Assembly (NCBI GenBank): GCA_021784375.1
Contig: JAJXSV010000018.1
Location: 1 to 17,770 of the forward strand
Reading direction: 5' to 3'
Length of the DNA stretch: 17,770 bases
DNA from: Actinomycetes bacterium
Lineage (GTDB): Bacteria > Actinomycetota > Actinomycetes > S36-B12 > UBA5976
Each line of letters opens with the position of its first letter. The stretch's first letter is position 1. A model generated the notes under the pieces. It saw nothing but the letters and a program-made list of their open reading frames with translations, was not told the DNA's origin and did not search any database. Of this stretch, positions 1 to 8,239 are shown piece after piece. The position numbers and the translations under genes were made by a program.

Positions 1-480
1 GCCGCAGGCACGTACCTGGTGAACACCATGGCCTGTGTGCTGTTCCAGGTGCGGATGAGTCGCGGCGCGGAGGACACGCGCACGGCTTCGGGCATGCAGC
101 GCAGCGGTGGCGCGTGGCTGGCACTCGGCATGCTCGTCTATGCGTCCGCGGTGGCATTCCGTCCACCCTGGGCGGCGGCCTTGGTCATGCTCGTGGCTGC
201 CGCGATCCACGTGCTCGGCGAGCTCAAGCAATCAGGGGGATCGTTCGGCATCGGCTTCAACCTGCCCGCGGAACACCTGCAGGGCCAGTACCAGGCCGTC
301 TGGAGCTTGAGCCTGAACATCGGTGCCATCATCGGCCCGACCTGGTTGATGTTCCTCGCCTTCCACCTCGGCGTGCTCGGCTGGGTGGTCATGGCCGCGC
401 AGTTCTCCGTGGCCGGGTTGGTGACGCCGTTCCTCGTGGACCGCGCCCTGGCTGACCCGAGACGGAAGCTGGCAGTGTGA
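1..480 (+). CDS. MFS-type transporter, C-terminal part (5' end outside window)
   Basis: The frame is open from the first base to the TGA at 478-480, so this is the C-terminal ~159 residues of a longer protein. It holds about four hydrophobic segments, separated by a short polar stretch after LGELKQSGG. The GxFGIGFNLPAEHLQGQYQAVW region and the following NIGAIIGPTWL segment resemble the late helices of drug-efflux type major facilitator proteins, where a glycine- and proline-rich helix 11 follows a loop with charged residues. The substrate cannot be told. Its stop overlaps the start of hemW, so the two are probably co-transcribed. Other actinobacteria often carry lepA upstream of hemW, so a transporter here is a local variation (family knowledge). 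The MFS assignment is inference from the partial sequence; another polytopic transporter family is possible. Confidence 0.7.
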   Translation, partial: AAGTYLVNTMACVLFQVRMSRGAEDTRTASGMQRSGGAWLALGMLVYASAVAFRPPWAAALVMLVAAAIHVLGELKQSGGSFGIGFNLPAEHLQGQYQAVWSLSLNIGAIIGPTWLMFLAFHLGVLGWVVMAAQFSVAGLVTPFLVDRALADPRRKLAV

Positions 481-1697
481 TGGCGGGTTCCCCTCCTGCT
501 GGCGAACCGGCCCCCGCGTCAGGCGAACTGCCTGCCTCGGCCGCCGAGACCGTTGCCCTGCAACCGCTCTCCTTCTACCTGCATGTGCCGTACTGCGCCA
601 CGCGCTGCGGCTACTGCGACTTCAACACGTACACCGCGGAAGAACTGGGCGATTCGGCTTCCCGCGCGACCTGGGCTGATACCGCGGTGCGCGAGATCGA
701 GTTCGCAGGACGGGTGCTTGGCGACGCGGCTCCGCCGGTGCAGTCGGTGTTCATCGGCGGCGGGACCCCGACCCTGTTGGCGAGTTCCGATCTCGCGCGG
801 GCCGTGGATGCGGTGCGCGATCGTTTCGGCTTCACCGCGGACGTGGAGATCACCACGGAGGCCAACCCCGATTCCGTCACCCGGCGCTCGCTGGAAGCAC
901 TGCGCGCCGCCGGCTTCAACCGCATGTCCTTCGGGTTGCAGAGCACATCCGAGCGCGTGCTCGCGGCGCTGGAGCGCACGCATCGTCCGGGCCGGTCCGC
1001 CGAGGCTGTGCGGGAGGCCCAGGCGGCTGGCTTCGACAACATCAACGTCGACGTCATCTTCGGCACGCCTGGGGAGTCGGACAGCGACCTCCGGCGCACC
1101 CTCGATGACGTCATCGGCCTGGGCGTCCAACATGTTTCGGCGTATGCCCTGATCGTCGAGGAGGGCACCAGGCTGGCCCGGCGCATCGCACGCGGTGAGA
1201 CGCCGGCGCCCGATGACGATGTGCAGGCGGACCGCTACGAGATGGTGGACGCCATGCTCGCCGCGGCCGGCTACCAGTGGTACGAGGTCTCGAACTGGGC
1301 CCGGGACGGACGTGCCTGTCGGCACAACCTCGCCTACTGGGAGGGCGCGAACTGGTGGGGCGTGGGGCCAGGCGCCCATTCGCACGTCGGTGGCACCCGC
1401 TGGTGGAACGAGCGCCACCCCGCGGCGTGGACGCGCGCCCTCGCGGAGGGTCGCTCGCCCGCCCAGGCGCGGGAGATCGTGAGTGCGGACGATCGTGTGG
1501 TCGAGCGCATCATGCTCATGACCCGCATCCGTCGCGGTCTCTCGGTGTGGGAATTGGATCAGCCCGCCCTCGACCAGTTGTCACGACTGGTGGAGAACGG
1601 GCTGATCGCGGATCCGCGAAGTCACGGCGATCGAGTGGTGCTCACGTTGCGAGGTCGCCTGCTTGCGGACGTCGTGGTGCGGGCGTTGCTGCCCTGA
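477..1697 (+). CDS. hemW: HemW, radical SAM haem chaperone (HemN-like family)
   Basis: Radical SAM protein of the HemN/HemW group, about 406 residues. The iron-sulphur motif CX3CX2C is at C40, C44 and C47 (YCATRCGYCDF). The position after the third cysteine plus one is Phe instead of the fourth Cys of true HemN, which is the usual HemW distinction. The SAM-binding GGGTPTLL motif follows, then the NRMSFGLQS and NVDVIFGTPGE strands of the TIM barrel. A C-terminal HemN_C-like winged domain starts near the RIMLMTRIRRGL segment. HemW binds haem and is thought to hand it to membrane haem enzymes; it is not a coproporphyrinogen dehydrogenase, although older annotations say so. Start: GTG at 477 or ATG at 480, both overlapping the upstream TGA. 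The first ~28 residues are an Ala/Pro-rich extension. The gene ends 3 bases from the convergent DUF4870-like gene. Confidence 0.95.
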   Translation: MMAGSPPAGEPAPASGELPASAAETVALQPLSFYLHVPYCATRCGYCDFNTYTAEELGDSASRATWADTAVREIEFAGRVLGDAAPPVQSVFIGGGTPTLLASSDLARAVDAVRDRFGFTADVEITTEANPDSVTRRSLEALRAAGFNRMSFGLQSTSERVLAALERTHRPGRSAEAVREAQAAGFDNINVDVIFGTPGESDSDLRRTLDDVIGLGVQHVSAYALIVEEGTRLARRIARGETPAPDDDVQADRYEMVDAMLAAAGYQWYEVSNWARDGRACRHNLAYWEGANWWGVGPGAHSHVGGTRWWNERHPAAWTRALAEGRSPAQAREIVSADDRVVERIMLMTRIRRGLSVWELDQPALDQLSRLVENGLIADPRSHGDRVVLTLRGRLLADVVVRALLP

Positions 1698-1700
1698 TGG

Positions 1701-2096
1701 TCACGCCCGCTCGGGGAGCGAGCGCAGGAAGGGGATGAAGCGCGGATAGGGCAGCCAGTGGCCCTGCGAGGCACGCACGCTCGCCACGATCGGCATCACC
1801 AGGTAGGCGAGTCCGAGTGGGGCCCACAGCAGCAGGAATCCCTCCGAGACCGCGGTCGCCGCGCCTGCGGCGAACAGGCCCACGAGCATGTTGAGCTGGA
1901 AGTTGATGGCCTGTCGGGCGTGCTGGTGCACGAACTCGCTGCGCGGGCCGAAGACCATGTTCACGAACACCGCGGCGAGTGGGGTGAGGATGAGGGTGAG
2001 GAGGTGCACGGCCACCGCCCAGCCCCGATCGGCGTCCTGCGACCGGGTGGGGGAGCTCGTCGTGGTGCTGGCCGAATCGATGCGCACGGTGCTCAT
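1701..2096 (-). CDS. DUF4870-like small membrane protein
   Basis: 131 residues, read from the ATG at 2096. That start is chosen over an upstream ATG at 2165 because AAGGA lies about 6 bases before it on the minus strand, and the extra 23 residues look non-conserved. A polar N-terminus of ~27 residues (MSTVRIDSAS, rich in Ser and Thr) is followed by three to four hydrophobic segments: WAVAVHLLTLILTPLAAVF, then QAINFQLNMLVGLFAAG, then LLLWAPLGLAYLVMPIVAS. The motif between them, EFVHQHARQAINFQLN, is typical of the DUF4870/Tic20-like family, in which His/Ala/Arg residues precede a second helix with NFQ. The molecular role of the family is unknown. The gene converges on hemW, 3 bases apart, and diverges from hrcA. 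Confidence 0.82.
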   Translation of the reverse strand: MSTVRIDSASTTTSSPTRSQDADRGWAVAVHLLTLILTPLAAVFVNMVFGPRSEFVHQHARQAINFQLNMLVGLFAAGAATAVSEGFLLLWAPLGLAYLVMPIVASVRASQGHWLPYPRFIPFLRSLPERA

Positions 2097-2174
2097 GGGG
2101 TTCCTTTCGTTGCCTGTGACGCGCAGCATGGCTGCCGTCACCTGTGCACAACCGGATATCCACAACGGTTACCA

Positions 2175-2201
2175 TTGGCACTCGGGGGCCGAGAGTGCCA
2201 A
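2175..2201 (+). promoter_or_regulatory. CIRCE operator (HrcA binding site)
   Basis: Perfect inverted repeat: TTGGCACTC, nine bases, GAGTGCCAA. The general CIRCE consensus is TTAGCACTC-N9-GAGTGCTAA; here both arms carry the same compensating change (A to G, and T to C), so symmetry is kept. It ends 26 bases before the hrcA start codon, so HrcA is expected to repress its own operon. A TACCAT hexamer at 2170-2175 directly abuts the repeat and could be the -10 element, placing the transcript start inside CIRCE; no convincing -35 was found. Confidence 0.95.
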
Positions 2202-2217
2202 GGCGTCATTGACATCG

Positions 2218-2223
2218 AGGAGG
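2218..2223 (+). promoter_or_regulatory. Ribosome binding site of hrcA
   Basis: AGGAGG lies four bases before the GTG at 2228. It decides the start, because no ATG is available nearby in this frame and the HrcA N-terminus begins directly at this codon. Confidence 0.8.
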
Positions 2224-2227
2224 TGCC

Positions 2228-3241
2228 GTGCTGGACGACCGCAAGCTCGCCGTGCTGCGCGCCATCGTCGAGGACTACGTCTCCACGCATGAACCCGTCG
2301 GCTCGAAGTCGCTCGTCGAGCGACATCAACTGGGAGTGTCGGCAGCGACCATCCGCAACGAGATGGCGGCCCTGGAGGATGAGGGCTACATCGCCCAGCC
2401 GCACACCAGCGCAGGACGCATCCCCACCGACCTGGGCTACCGACTCTTCGTCGATCGGCTGAATGAACTCAAGCCGATGTCCGGCGCGGAGAACCGCGCC
2501 ATCGCCGAGTTCCTCGGTCATGCCATCGACCTCGATGACGTCATGCTCCGCACCACCCGCCTCCTCGCACAGCTCACACGCCAGGTCGCGATCGTGCAGT
2601 ACCCGAGCCTGCAGCGATCGCTCGTGCGCCACATCGAACTGGTGCCGGTGAGCGGGCGCCGGGTCATGGTCGTCGTGATCGCCGACACCGGCCGGGTGGA
2701 GCAGCGCATCGCCGAGGTGCCACTCGACCTCGAGCCAGCACTGGTGGAGTTGCTGCGTTCGCGCCTCAATGCGGCCATCGCCGGCAAGCCCTTCGTGGAG
2801 GTGGCGGACGTCGTCGCGACCATCGTCGAGGAGACCGAGTACGTCAATCGCCCCGCGGTCGCGGCCATCGTCGCCTGCCTGCTCGAATCCGTGGTGGAGC
2901 GCCCTGACGATCGTATGGTCGTCGCCGGTGCTGCCAACCTGGCGCGCTACGGAAGCCAGTTCGAGACCTCGGTGGCACCGTTGCTGGCCGCCATCGAAGA
3001 GCACGTGGTGCTGTTGCGCCTCCTCGGCGAGGCCTCCAGCACCAACGACGTCCTGGTGCGCATCGGGGCCGAGAACCCCGCCTTGCCGACGTCTTCCGTG
3101 ATCTCCACCGGGTACGGGATGGGCCCGGTCGCAGTCGCCCAGCTCGGTGTGCTGGGGCCCACGCACATGGACTACTCGGGCACGATGCGCGCGGTGCATG
3201 CCGTCGCGAGCTACATCGGCCGCTTACTCACGGAGGGCTGA
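2228..3241 (+). CDS. hrcA: HrcA, heat-inducible transcriptional repressor
   Basis: 337 residues from a GTG start, the usual HrcA length. The N-terminal winged helix (about residues 1-75) carries the family signatures VEDYVSTHEPVGSKSLVE, VSAATIRNEMAALEDEGYI and HTSAGRIPTDLGYRLFVD. A GAF-like and dimerisation region follows, with the C-terminal SVISTGYGMG and GPTHMDYSGTMRAVHAVASYIG segments that match the family end. HrcA binds CIRCE and blocks transcription of chaperone genes at normal temperature; its folding depends on chaperones, which lifts repression on stress (family knowledge). The CIRCE operator just upstream indicates autoregulation of the hrcA-dnaJ operon. The stop TGA overlaps the dnaJ ATG by one base. 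Confidence 0.97.
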   Translation: MLDDRKLAVLRAIVEDYVSTHEPVGSKSLVERHQLGVSAATIRNEMAALEDEGYIAQPHTSAGRIPTDLGYRLFVDRLNELKPMSGAENRAIAEFLGHAIDLDDVMLRTTRLLAQLTRQVAIVQYPSLQRSLVRHIELVPVSGRRVMVVVIADTGRVEQRIAEVPLDLEPALVELLRSRLNAAIAGKPFVEVADVVATIVEETEYVNRPAVAAIVACLLESVVERPDDRMVVAGAANLARYGSQFETSVAPLLAAIEEHVVLLRLLGEASSTNDVLVRIGAENPALPTSSVISTGYGMGPVAVAQLGVLGPTHMDYSGTMRAVHAVASYIGRLLTEG

Positions 3242-4353
3242 TGGCCGACTACTACGGGCTGCTCGGCGTCAGCAAGGATGCGGGCGCCGACGAGATCAAG
3301 AGGGCGTATCGCAAGCTCGCGCGTGAGTTGCATCCGGACGTCAACCCGGACCCGGCGACCCAGGAGAAGTTCAAGGAGGTCACGGCCGCGTACGAGGTGC
3401 TGTCCGACCCCGACAAGCGCCAGATGTACGACATGGGCGGCGATCCCAGCCAGCCCGGTGGTTTCGGGGCGCAGGGATTCGGCTTCGGTGACTTCATGGA
3501 CGCCTTCTTCGGCGGCCAGTCACGGGGTCCGCGGCCCCGCATGCGCCGCGGTCAGGACGCCCTCATCCGCATCGAGATCGACCTGGTGGATGCGGTCGAC
3601 GGCGCCGTCCGCGACATCACGATCGACACGGCGGTCGTGTGCACGGTGTGCAGCGGTCGAGGCACCGCCGAGGGCACGAACGTGCAGGAGTGCTCCATGT
3701 GCCACGGACGCGGCGAGGTCCAGTCCGTGCAGCGATCCTTCCTCGGTCAGGTCATGACCTCGCGCCCCTGCCCCCAGTGCGGCGGATTCGGGAACACCAT
3801 CCCCCATCCCTGTGCGGAGTGCTCGGGCGATGGACGGGTGCGCACGCGCCGCACCATCAGCGTGAAGATCCCCGCCGGCGTCGAGACAGGAACGCGCATC
3901 CAGCTGAGCAGCCAGGGCGAGGTCGGTCCCGGCGGAGGCCAGGCCGGCGACCTCTTCGTGGAGATCATCGAGCGTGAGCACCCGATCTTCGAGCGGCATG
4001 GTGACGACCTGCACTGCACGCTCGCCCTCCCCATGACCGCTGCCGCATTGGGCGCCACCATCCCCTTCAGCACCCTGCACGGCGACCTCTCCCTTGACAT
4101 CGCGGCCGGCACGCAGGGCGGCTCGGTGATCACGCGGCGCGGCGAGGGCGTGCCACACCTGCGCGGGCACGGGGCCGGAGACCTGCACATCCACCTGGAT
4201 GTCAAGACGCCCACCAAGCTCGACGACGCCCAGGCCGCCTTGCTCAAGCAGCTGGCTGAGTTGCGCGATGAGGTGAAGCCCGAGCCGACGTTCACTGCAG
4301 GTGCCGGTGGCTTCCTCGGACGCCTGCGCGACGCCTTCGGCGGCGGCCGATGA
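3241..4353 (+). CDS. dnaJ: DnaJ, type I Hsp40 co-chaperone
   Basis: 370 residues. The J domain (residues 1-~65) starts DYYGLLGVSKDA and has the HPD tripeptide at 31-33 that stimulates the DnaK ATPase. A short Gly/Phe linker (GGFGAQGFGFGDF) follows. The zinc-finger region at about 134-198 has all four CXXCXGXG repeats intact: CTVCSGRG, CSMCHGRG, CPQCGGFG and CAECSGDG. The C-terminal substrate-binding beta domains run to about residue 350. Coupling to hrcA (TGATG, with GGAGG four bases ahead of the ATG) is the usual arrangement for the HrcA-linked DnaJ of actinobacteria, which often have a second dnaJ next to dnaK and grpE elsewhere (family knowledge, not visible here). The stop overlaps the rsmE start as ATGA. 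Confidence 0.97.
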   Translation: MADYYGLLGVSKDAGADEIKRAYRKLARELHPDVNPDPATQEKFKEVTAAYEVLSDPDKRQMYDMGGDPSQPGGFGAQGFGFGDFMDAFFGGQSRGPRPRMRRGQDALIRIEIDLVDAVDGAVRDITIDTAVVCTVCSGRGTAEGTNVQECSMCHGRGEVQSVQRSFLGQVMTSRPCPQCGGFGNTIPHPCAECSGDGRVRTRRTISVKIPAGVETGTRIQLSSQGEVGPGGGQAGDLFVEIIEREHPIFERHGDDLHCTLALPMTAAALGATIPFSTLHGDLSLDIAAGTQGGSVITRRGEGVPHLRGHGAGDLHIHLDVKTPTKLDDAQAALLKQLAELRDEVKPEPTFTAGAGGFLGRLRDAFGGGR

Positions 4354-5099
4354 GTGCATCGATGTTCCACGTCGAGCCTTCGACGTTGGCACGCTTGGGC
4401 GCGGGCGAGTTCTTCACGCTCACCGGCGACGAAGGCTTCCACGCTGCCACCGTGCAGCGGCTGGAGGTCGGCGAACAGGTCATGCTCGCCGATGGCCTGG
4501 GGCGGTTGGCGCACGGGGATGTCGTGGAGGTGACGGCGAAGGACCATCTCGTGATCCGCATCGTCGCCATCACGGAGGCGCCGCAGCCGAGCCCGCGGCT
4601 GATCGTGGTGCAGGCGATCCCCAAGGGGGATCGCGCGGAACTGGCCGTCGAGATGCTCACCGAGGTGGGTGTCGACGTCATCGTGCCCTGGGCGGCTTCG
4701 CGCTGCGTGGCGGTGTGGCGGGGCGAGAAGGTCGAACGCGGCGTGGAGAAGTGGAAGGCCACGGCCCGGGAATCCGCCAAGCAGGCCCGTCGTCCGCGCA
4801 CTCCGCAGATGAGCGCACTCGCCTCCACCGATGACGTGGTCCGTCTCATCCGCAACACCTCGCCCTGCTGGGTGCTGCACGAGGACGGCGACGCGCGCCT
4901 GTCCAGCGTGGCCGTGCCACCCTCGGGCGACATCGTCCTGGTCGTCGGGCCCGAGGGCGGCGTGTCGCCGCAGGAGCTCGAAGCCTTCGCCGCCGCCGGG
5001 GCGGACGTCGTACGGCTCGGTCCGTCCGTCCTGCGCACGTCAACGGCCGGCGCTGTGGCGGCGGGAATCGTGCTCTCACGCACGACGCGCTGGGCATGA
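4350..5099 (+). CDS. rsmE: RsmE, 16S rRNA (uracil1498-N3)-methyltransferase
   Basis: 249 residues. RsmE methylates N3 of U1498 in the decoding centre of 16S rRNA using SAM, acting on the small ribosomal subunit. The N-terminal PUA-like domain (about 1-75) precedes a SPOUT knot fold. Visible signatures are AIPKGDRAELAVEMLTEVGVD and a KWKATARESAKQARR segment in the middle. The knot motifs are LVVGPEGGVSPQEL and RLGPSVLRTSTAGAVA, close to the family's GPEGG and LG-x-RILR-x-ETA. The ATG is within the dnaJ stop (ATGA), so translation is probably coupled. It is the third gene of the CIRCE-controlled run, a common position in actinobacteria and firmicutes. Confidence 0.95.
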   Translation: MSASMFHVEPSTLARLGAGEFFTLTGDEGFHAATVQRLEVGEQVMLADGLGRLAHGDVVEVTAKDHLVIRIVAITEAPQPSPRLIVVQAIPKGDRAELAVEMLTEVGVDVIVPWAASRCVAVWRGEKVERGVEKWKATARESAKQARRPRTPQMSALASTDDVVRLIRNTSPCWVLHEDGDARLSSVAVPPSGDIVLVVGPEGGVSPQELEAFAAAGADVVRLGPSVLRTSTAGAVAAGIVLSRTTRWA

Positions 5100-5104
5100 G
5101 CGGA

Positions 5105-5110
5105 TAGCCT
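5105..5110 (+). promoter_or_regulatory. Possible leaderless -10 element before the HIT gene
   Basis: TAGCCT, then six bases, then the GTG at 5117. The TANNNT form and this distance fit actinobacterial leaderless promoters, where the transcript begins at the start codon. No clear -35 is visible, and no Shine-Dalgarno sequence precedes the GTG. Confidence 0.45.
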
Positions 5111-5116
5111 GTCATC

Positions 5117-5449
5117 GTGGCATGCGTCTTCTGCAGCATCGCGTCCGGTGGGATCCCGGCGTCGATCGTCTACGAGGATGACGGCGTCGTCGCCTTCAAC
5201 GACATCGACCCCAAGGCGCCGGTGCACATCATCGTGATCCCGCGCGCCCACCACGCAGACATCGACGCGCTCACCCGGGCCGATCCGCTGCTCGCCGGCG
5301 CCATGCTGCGGGTGGCTGCGAACCTCGGAGCAGCCCATCTGGGCGGCTTCCGGCTGGTGATGAACACCGGCCCCGACGGCGGTCAGTCCGTCGACCATGT
5401 GCACGCACACGTGCTGGCCGGGCGCGGGCTCGGCTGGCCACCCGGATAA
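5117..5449 (+). CDS. HIT family protein (histidine triad nucleotide-binding hydrolase)
   Basis: 110 residues from a GTG start. The histidine triad is H94, H96 and H98 in DHVHAHVLAGR, matching H-x-H-x-H-x-x. The N-terminal CVFCSIASGGIPASIVYEDD is the HINT-branch opening, with CxxC-like cysteines at residues 3 and 6, followed by FNDIDPKAPVHIIVIPRAHH. Such enzymes hydrolyse adenosine phosphoramidates and related nucleotide conjugates; the true substrate here is unknown. The C-terminus is compact. There is no SD before the start, but a TANNNT hexamer sits six bases ahead, so it may have its own leaderless promoter as well as read-through from rsmE, whose stop is 17 bases upstream. Confidence 0.93.
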   Translation: MACVFCSIASGGIPASIVYEDDGVVAFNDIDPKAPVHIIVIPRAHHADIDALTRADPLLAGAMLRVAANLGAAHLGGFRLVMNTGPDGGQSVDHVHAHVLAGRGLGWPPG

Positions 5450-5452
5450 GGA
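5448..5452 (+). promoter_or_regulatory. Ribosome binding site of phoH
   Basis: AAGGA overlaps the TAA stop of the HIT gene and lies six bases before the TTG at 5459. It supports that rare start codon. Confidence 0.6.
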
Positions 5453-5458
5453 CTGCGC

Positions 5459-6493
5459 TTGAGCGACTCACCAGTTGTGGCACCGCTCTCCACGGCCACG
5501 ATCATCATCCCCGCCTCGGTGCAGATGACGACACTCCTCGGCCCCGCCGATGAGATCGTCCGCACCGTCGAAGCGCTGGTGCCCGCCGTCGACATCCATG
5601 TCCGCGGCAATCAGATCACCCTCCAGGGGCCGGCGTCCGACGTGGGCCTGGTCGATCAGCTCTTCGCGGAGCTGCTCATCGTCCTGCGCACCGGTCAGGG
5701 ACTCAGTGTGGATTCCGTGGAACGCGCATTCCACATGCTCCACGGGGCGGAGGCCGTGAGCCCGGCAGAGGTGCTCACCGCGAACATCCTGAGCAATCGT
5801 GGCAAGACCATCCGGCCCAAGACCCTGAACCAGAAGCGCTACGTCGATGCCATCGACGAGCACACCATCGTCTTCGGCATCGGACCCGCGGGTACGGGGA
5901 AGACCTACCTGGCGGTAGCCAAGGCGGTGCAGGCATTGCAGTCGAAGCAGATCAACCGCATCGTGCTCACCCGGCCCGCTGTGGAGGCCGGGGAGCGGCT
6001 CGGCTTCCTGCCCGGGACCCTGTCCGAGAAGATCGATCCCTACCTGCGCCCGCTGTACGACGCCCTGCACGACATGATCGAGCCGGACAAGATCCCTCGC
6101 CTCATGACGAGCGGCGTGATCGAGGTGGCCCCCCTCGCCTACATGCGCGGTCGCACCCTGAATGATGCGTTCATCATCCTCGACGAGGCGCAGAACACGA
6201 CGCCCGAGCAGATGAAGATGTTCCTCACGCGCCTGGGCTTCAACTCCACCATGGTGGTCACGGGCGATGTGACGCAGGTGGATCTGCCCGGGGGTGTTCG
6301 CAGTGGTCTGCAGATCGTCCAGGAGATCCTGACCGGCGTCGATGACATCGCCTTCTGCCGCCTCTACTCGCAGGATGTGGTGCGCCACCGGCTGGTCGGA
6401 CGCATCGTCGATGCCTATGGGCGTTGGGACTCGCAGCACCAGCCCCACGATTCCGCAGGAGTGCGAGACCAACGAAACCGGGAGCGTCGATGA
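5459..6493 (+). CDS. phoH: PhoH-like ATPase (YbeZ family)
   Basis: 344 residues from a TTG start supported by AAGGA. The N-terminal ~110 residues look like the KH-like region of this family ([26 protein letters not shown]). The ATPase core has Walker A GPAGTGKT at 142-149 and Walker [10 protein letters not shown] with D242 and E243. Between them is the conserved [18 protein letters not shown] segment, and after Walker B comes [12 protein letters not shown]. PhoH/YbeZ is an ATPase, probably linked to RNA metabolism, that is almost always encoded next to ybeY and thought to act with it in rRNA processing (family knowledge). The stop overlaps the ybeY ATG as ATGA. The phosphate-starvation name comes from E. 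coli and should not be taken as function. Confidence 0.95.
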   Translation: MSDSPVVAPLSTATIIIPASVQMTTLLGPADEIVRTVEALVPAVDIHVRGNQITLQGPASDVGLVDQLFAELLIVLRTGQGLSVDSVERAFHMLHGAEAVSPAEVLTANILSNRGKTIRPKTLNQKRYVDAIDEHTIVFGIGPAGTGKTYLAVAKAVQALQSKQINRIVLTRPAVEAGERLGFLPGTLSEKIDPYLRPLYDALHDMIEPDKIPRLMTSGVIEVAPLAYMRGRTLNDAFIILDEAQNTTPEQMKMFLTRLGFNSTMVVTGDVTQVDLPGGVRSGLQIVQEILTGVDDIAFCRLYSQDVVRHRLVGRIVDAYGRWDSQHQPHDSAGVRDQRNRERR

Positions 6494-6957
6494 TCCCCAG
6501 CGAAGACATAGACATCGAGAACGAGACGAAGTACGACATCGATGTGCTGCGCACCTACCAGCAGGTGCGCTTCATGTTCGACAGGTTGCGGTTGCACCCG
6601 GATACCGGTCTTTCCATCCTCTTCGTGGACGAGGAGCGCATGTCGCAACTGCACGTCGAATGGATGGATGAACCGGGTCCGACCGATGTGCTGTCGTTCC
6701 CGATGGATGAGCTCGAGTTGCCCGAGGACGGCGAGGACGCGATGCCTGGCCTGCTCGGTGACATCGCACTCTGCCCGGCGTTCGCCGAGCGGCAGGCGAA
6801 GGAGAACGGGCAGACGCTGGAGGAGGAGCTGGCACTGCTGCTCACCCATGGCATCCTGCACTGCCTGGGCTACGACCATGCCGAGCCCGACGAGCACGCA
6901 CTGATGTTCGGCCTGCAGACCAAGCTCCTCGGAGCCTGGTGGGCCCGCGATGAGTGA
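6490..6957 (+). CDS. ybeY: YbeY, endoribonuclease for rRNA maturation
   Basis: 155 residues. The zinc-binding motif H120-x3-H124-x5-H130 is intact in HGILHCLGYDH. The upstream signatures EWMDEPGPTDVLSFPMDE and GDIALCPAFAERQA are those of the UPF0054/YbeY family. The single-strand endoribonuclease is needed for maturation of the 16S rRNA 3' end and for ribosome quality control. Start: the ATG at 6490, which overlaps the phoH stop as ATGA, gives the normal family N-terminus. An in-frame ATG at 6424 lies inside phoH and was not used. The gene overlaps the next by eight bases. Confidence 0.95.
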   Translation: MIPSEDIDIENETKYDIDVLRTYQQVRFMFDRLRLHPDTGLSILFVDEERMSQLHVEWMDEPGPTDVLSFPMDELELPEDGEDAMPGLLGDIALCPAFAERQAKENGQTLEEELALLLTHGILHCLGYDHAEPDEHALMFGLQTKLLGAWWARDE

Positions 6958-8239
6958 CTGGGCCGTCTACCTGCTCGCAGTCCTGTTGCTGTTCGTGGGT
7001 GGGACCCTGGTGGCGTTCGAGACCGCGCTGGGTCGGATCTCGACATCGCGTATCGACGAGCTCTTCGCAGGCGAGCGGCGACAGCGCATGCAGGGGGTGG
7101 TCGACGACCGCGCGCGCTTCGTGACGGTGCTGCTGTTCGTGCGGCAGGCCTGCGCCGCGCTCGCCATCGTGCTGGTCGGCAACGAATTCGCGCGGGAGTG
7201 GGGCGTCCTCGACTGGCGCGCGGTCTTCGGCGCCAGCGGACTCATGCTCCTCGGCACCTTCATCGTGCTCGGCGTCGCGCCGCGCACCCTCGGTCGCCAG
7301 CACGTCGATGCATTCACGCGCGTGGGCGCGCCGGTGGCACTTGCACTGGCGGCGCTGCTCGGACCGGTGACCCGCGTGCTCATCACGCTGGGGAACGCGG
7401 TGACACCCGGACGAGGCTTCCGCGAGGGGCCCTTCGCGACCGCCGCGGAACTTCGCGAACTGGTGGATGTGGCCGAGGCCTCGCAGGTGATCGAGGACGA
7501 GGAACGACGGATGATCCACAGCGTCTTCGAGCTCGGCGAGACCATCGCCCGTGAGGTGATGGTGCCGCGCACGGAGATGGTGTTCATCGAACGCAGCAAG
7601 ACGTTGCGCCAGGCCATGTCGCTCGGGCTCAGGAGCGGGTACTCGCGCATCCCGGTGGTGGGAGAGGACGCCGACGACGTCCTGGGCATCGTCTACCTGA
7701 AGGACATCACGCGTCGCGTCTACGAGCACCGCGAGGCGGAGTCGCAGGAACGCGTCGAGAGCCTCATGCGCCCCGCCGTGTTCGTCCCCGACTCGAAGCG
7801 GGCTGACGACCTCCTGCGCGACATGCAGGCCGCCCGCACGCACCTGGCGGTGGTCGTCGACGAGTACGGCGGAACAGCGGGGATCGTCACCATCGAGGAC
7901 ATCCTCGAGGAGATCGTGGGTGAGATCGCCGACGAGTACGACACCGCCGCCCCCGAAGTCGAGGAACTCGCGAACGGGTCGTACCGGGTCAGTTCACGCC
8001 TGCACATCGACGACCTCGCCGAACTGCTGTCCATCGCAATCGATGGTGCCGAGGAAGGCGTCGAGACGGTGGCGGGCCTGCTCGGCAAGCGCATCGGGCG
8101 CGTGCCCATCCCCGGTTCCGAGTTGACGATCGGGGGTTGGCACCTGCTCGCCGAGTCCGTCGCCGGCCGGCGCAACCGGGTCGGATCGGTGCTGGTGACG
8201 CGCGTCGACGGCGAGTCCGCCGCCGAGGCGCAGGAGTGA
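6950..8239 (+). CDS. CNNM/CorC-type membrane protein with CBS pair (hemolysin family)
   Basis: 429 residues. An N-terminal DUF21/CNNM membrane domain (about 1-140) has three to four hydrophobic segments, beginning WAVYLLAVLLLFVGGTLVAFETALGR. The linker ELVDVAEASQVIEDEERRMIHSVFELGETIAREVMVPRTEM (given here only as family landmarks EEFEL-like and VMVPRTEM near 203-210) leads into two CBS domains, about 203-262 and 267-325. VVDEYGGTAGIVTIEDILEE near residue 300 is the family hallmark. A C-terminal CorC_HlyC domain (about 340-425) ends the protein. Members are linked to Mg2+ and Co2+ transport; hemolysin in older names is misleading. Its place between ybeY and era is standard. It overlaps ybeY by eight bases and the next gene by four (GTGA). 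Confidence 0.93.
   Translation: MSDWAVYLLAVLLLFVGGTLVAFETALGRISTSRIDELFAGERRQRMQGVVDDRARFVTVLLFVRQACAALAIVLVGNEFAREWGVLDWRAVFGASGLMLLGTFIVLGVAPRTLGRQHVDAFTRVGAPVALALAALLGPVTRVLITLGNAVTPGRGFREGPFATAAELRELVDVAEASQVIEDEERRMIHSVFELGETIAREVMVPRTEMVFIERSKTLRQAMSLGLRSGYSRIPVVGEDADDVLGIVYLKDITRRVYEHREAESQERVESLMRPAVFVPDSKRADDLLRDMQAARTHLAVVVDEYGGTAGIVTIEDILEEIVGEIADEYDTAAPEVEELANGSYRVSSRLHIDDLAELLSIAIDGAEEGVETVAGLLGKRIGRVPIPGSELTIGGWHLLAESVAGRRNRVGSVLVTRVDGESAAEAQE

Noticed and set aside
519..1418. 299-residue open frame on the minus strand inside hemW
   Set aside because: Antisense to a clear radical SAM gene; Arg- and Gly-rich composition typical of codon-position bias in high-GC DNA.
2209..2214. 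TTGACA hexamer just before hrcA
   Set aside because: A -10 at the right distance would be inside the coding sequence and downstream of CIRCE, so it cannot be the hrcA promoter.
2138..3199. 353-residue open frame on the minus strand across hrcA
   Set aside because: Antisense to HrcA, His- and Asp-rich low-complexity translation, and it runs over the CIRCE operator.
3747..5410. Minus-strand open frames of 377 and 372 residues across dnaJ, rsmE and the HIT gene
   Set aside because: They cross three confirmed genes on the other strand and have no recognisable domain.
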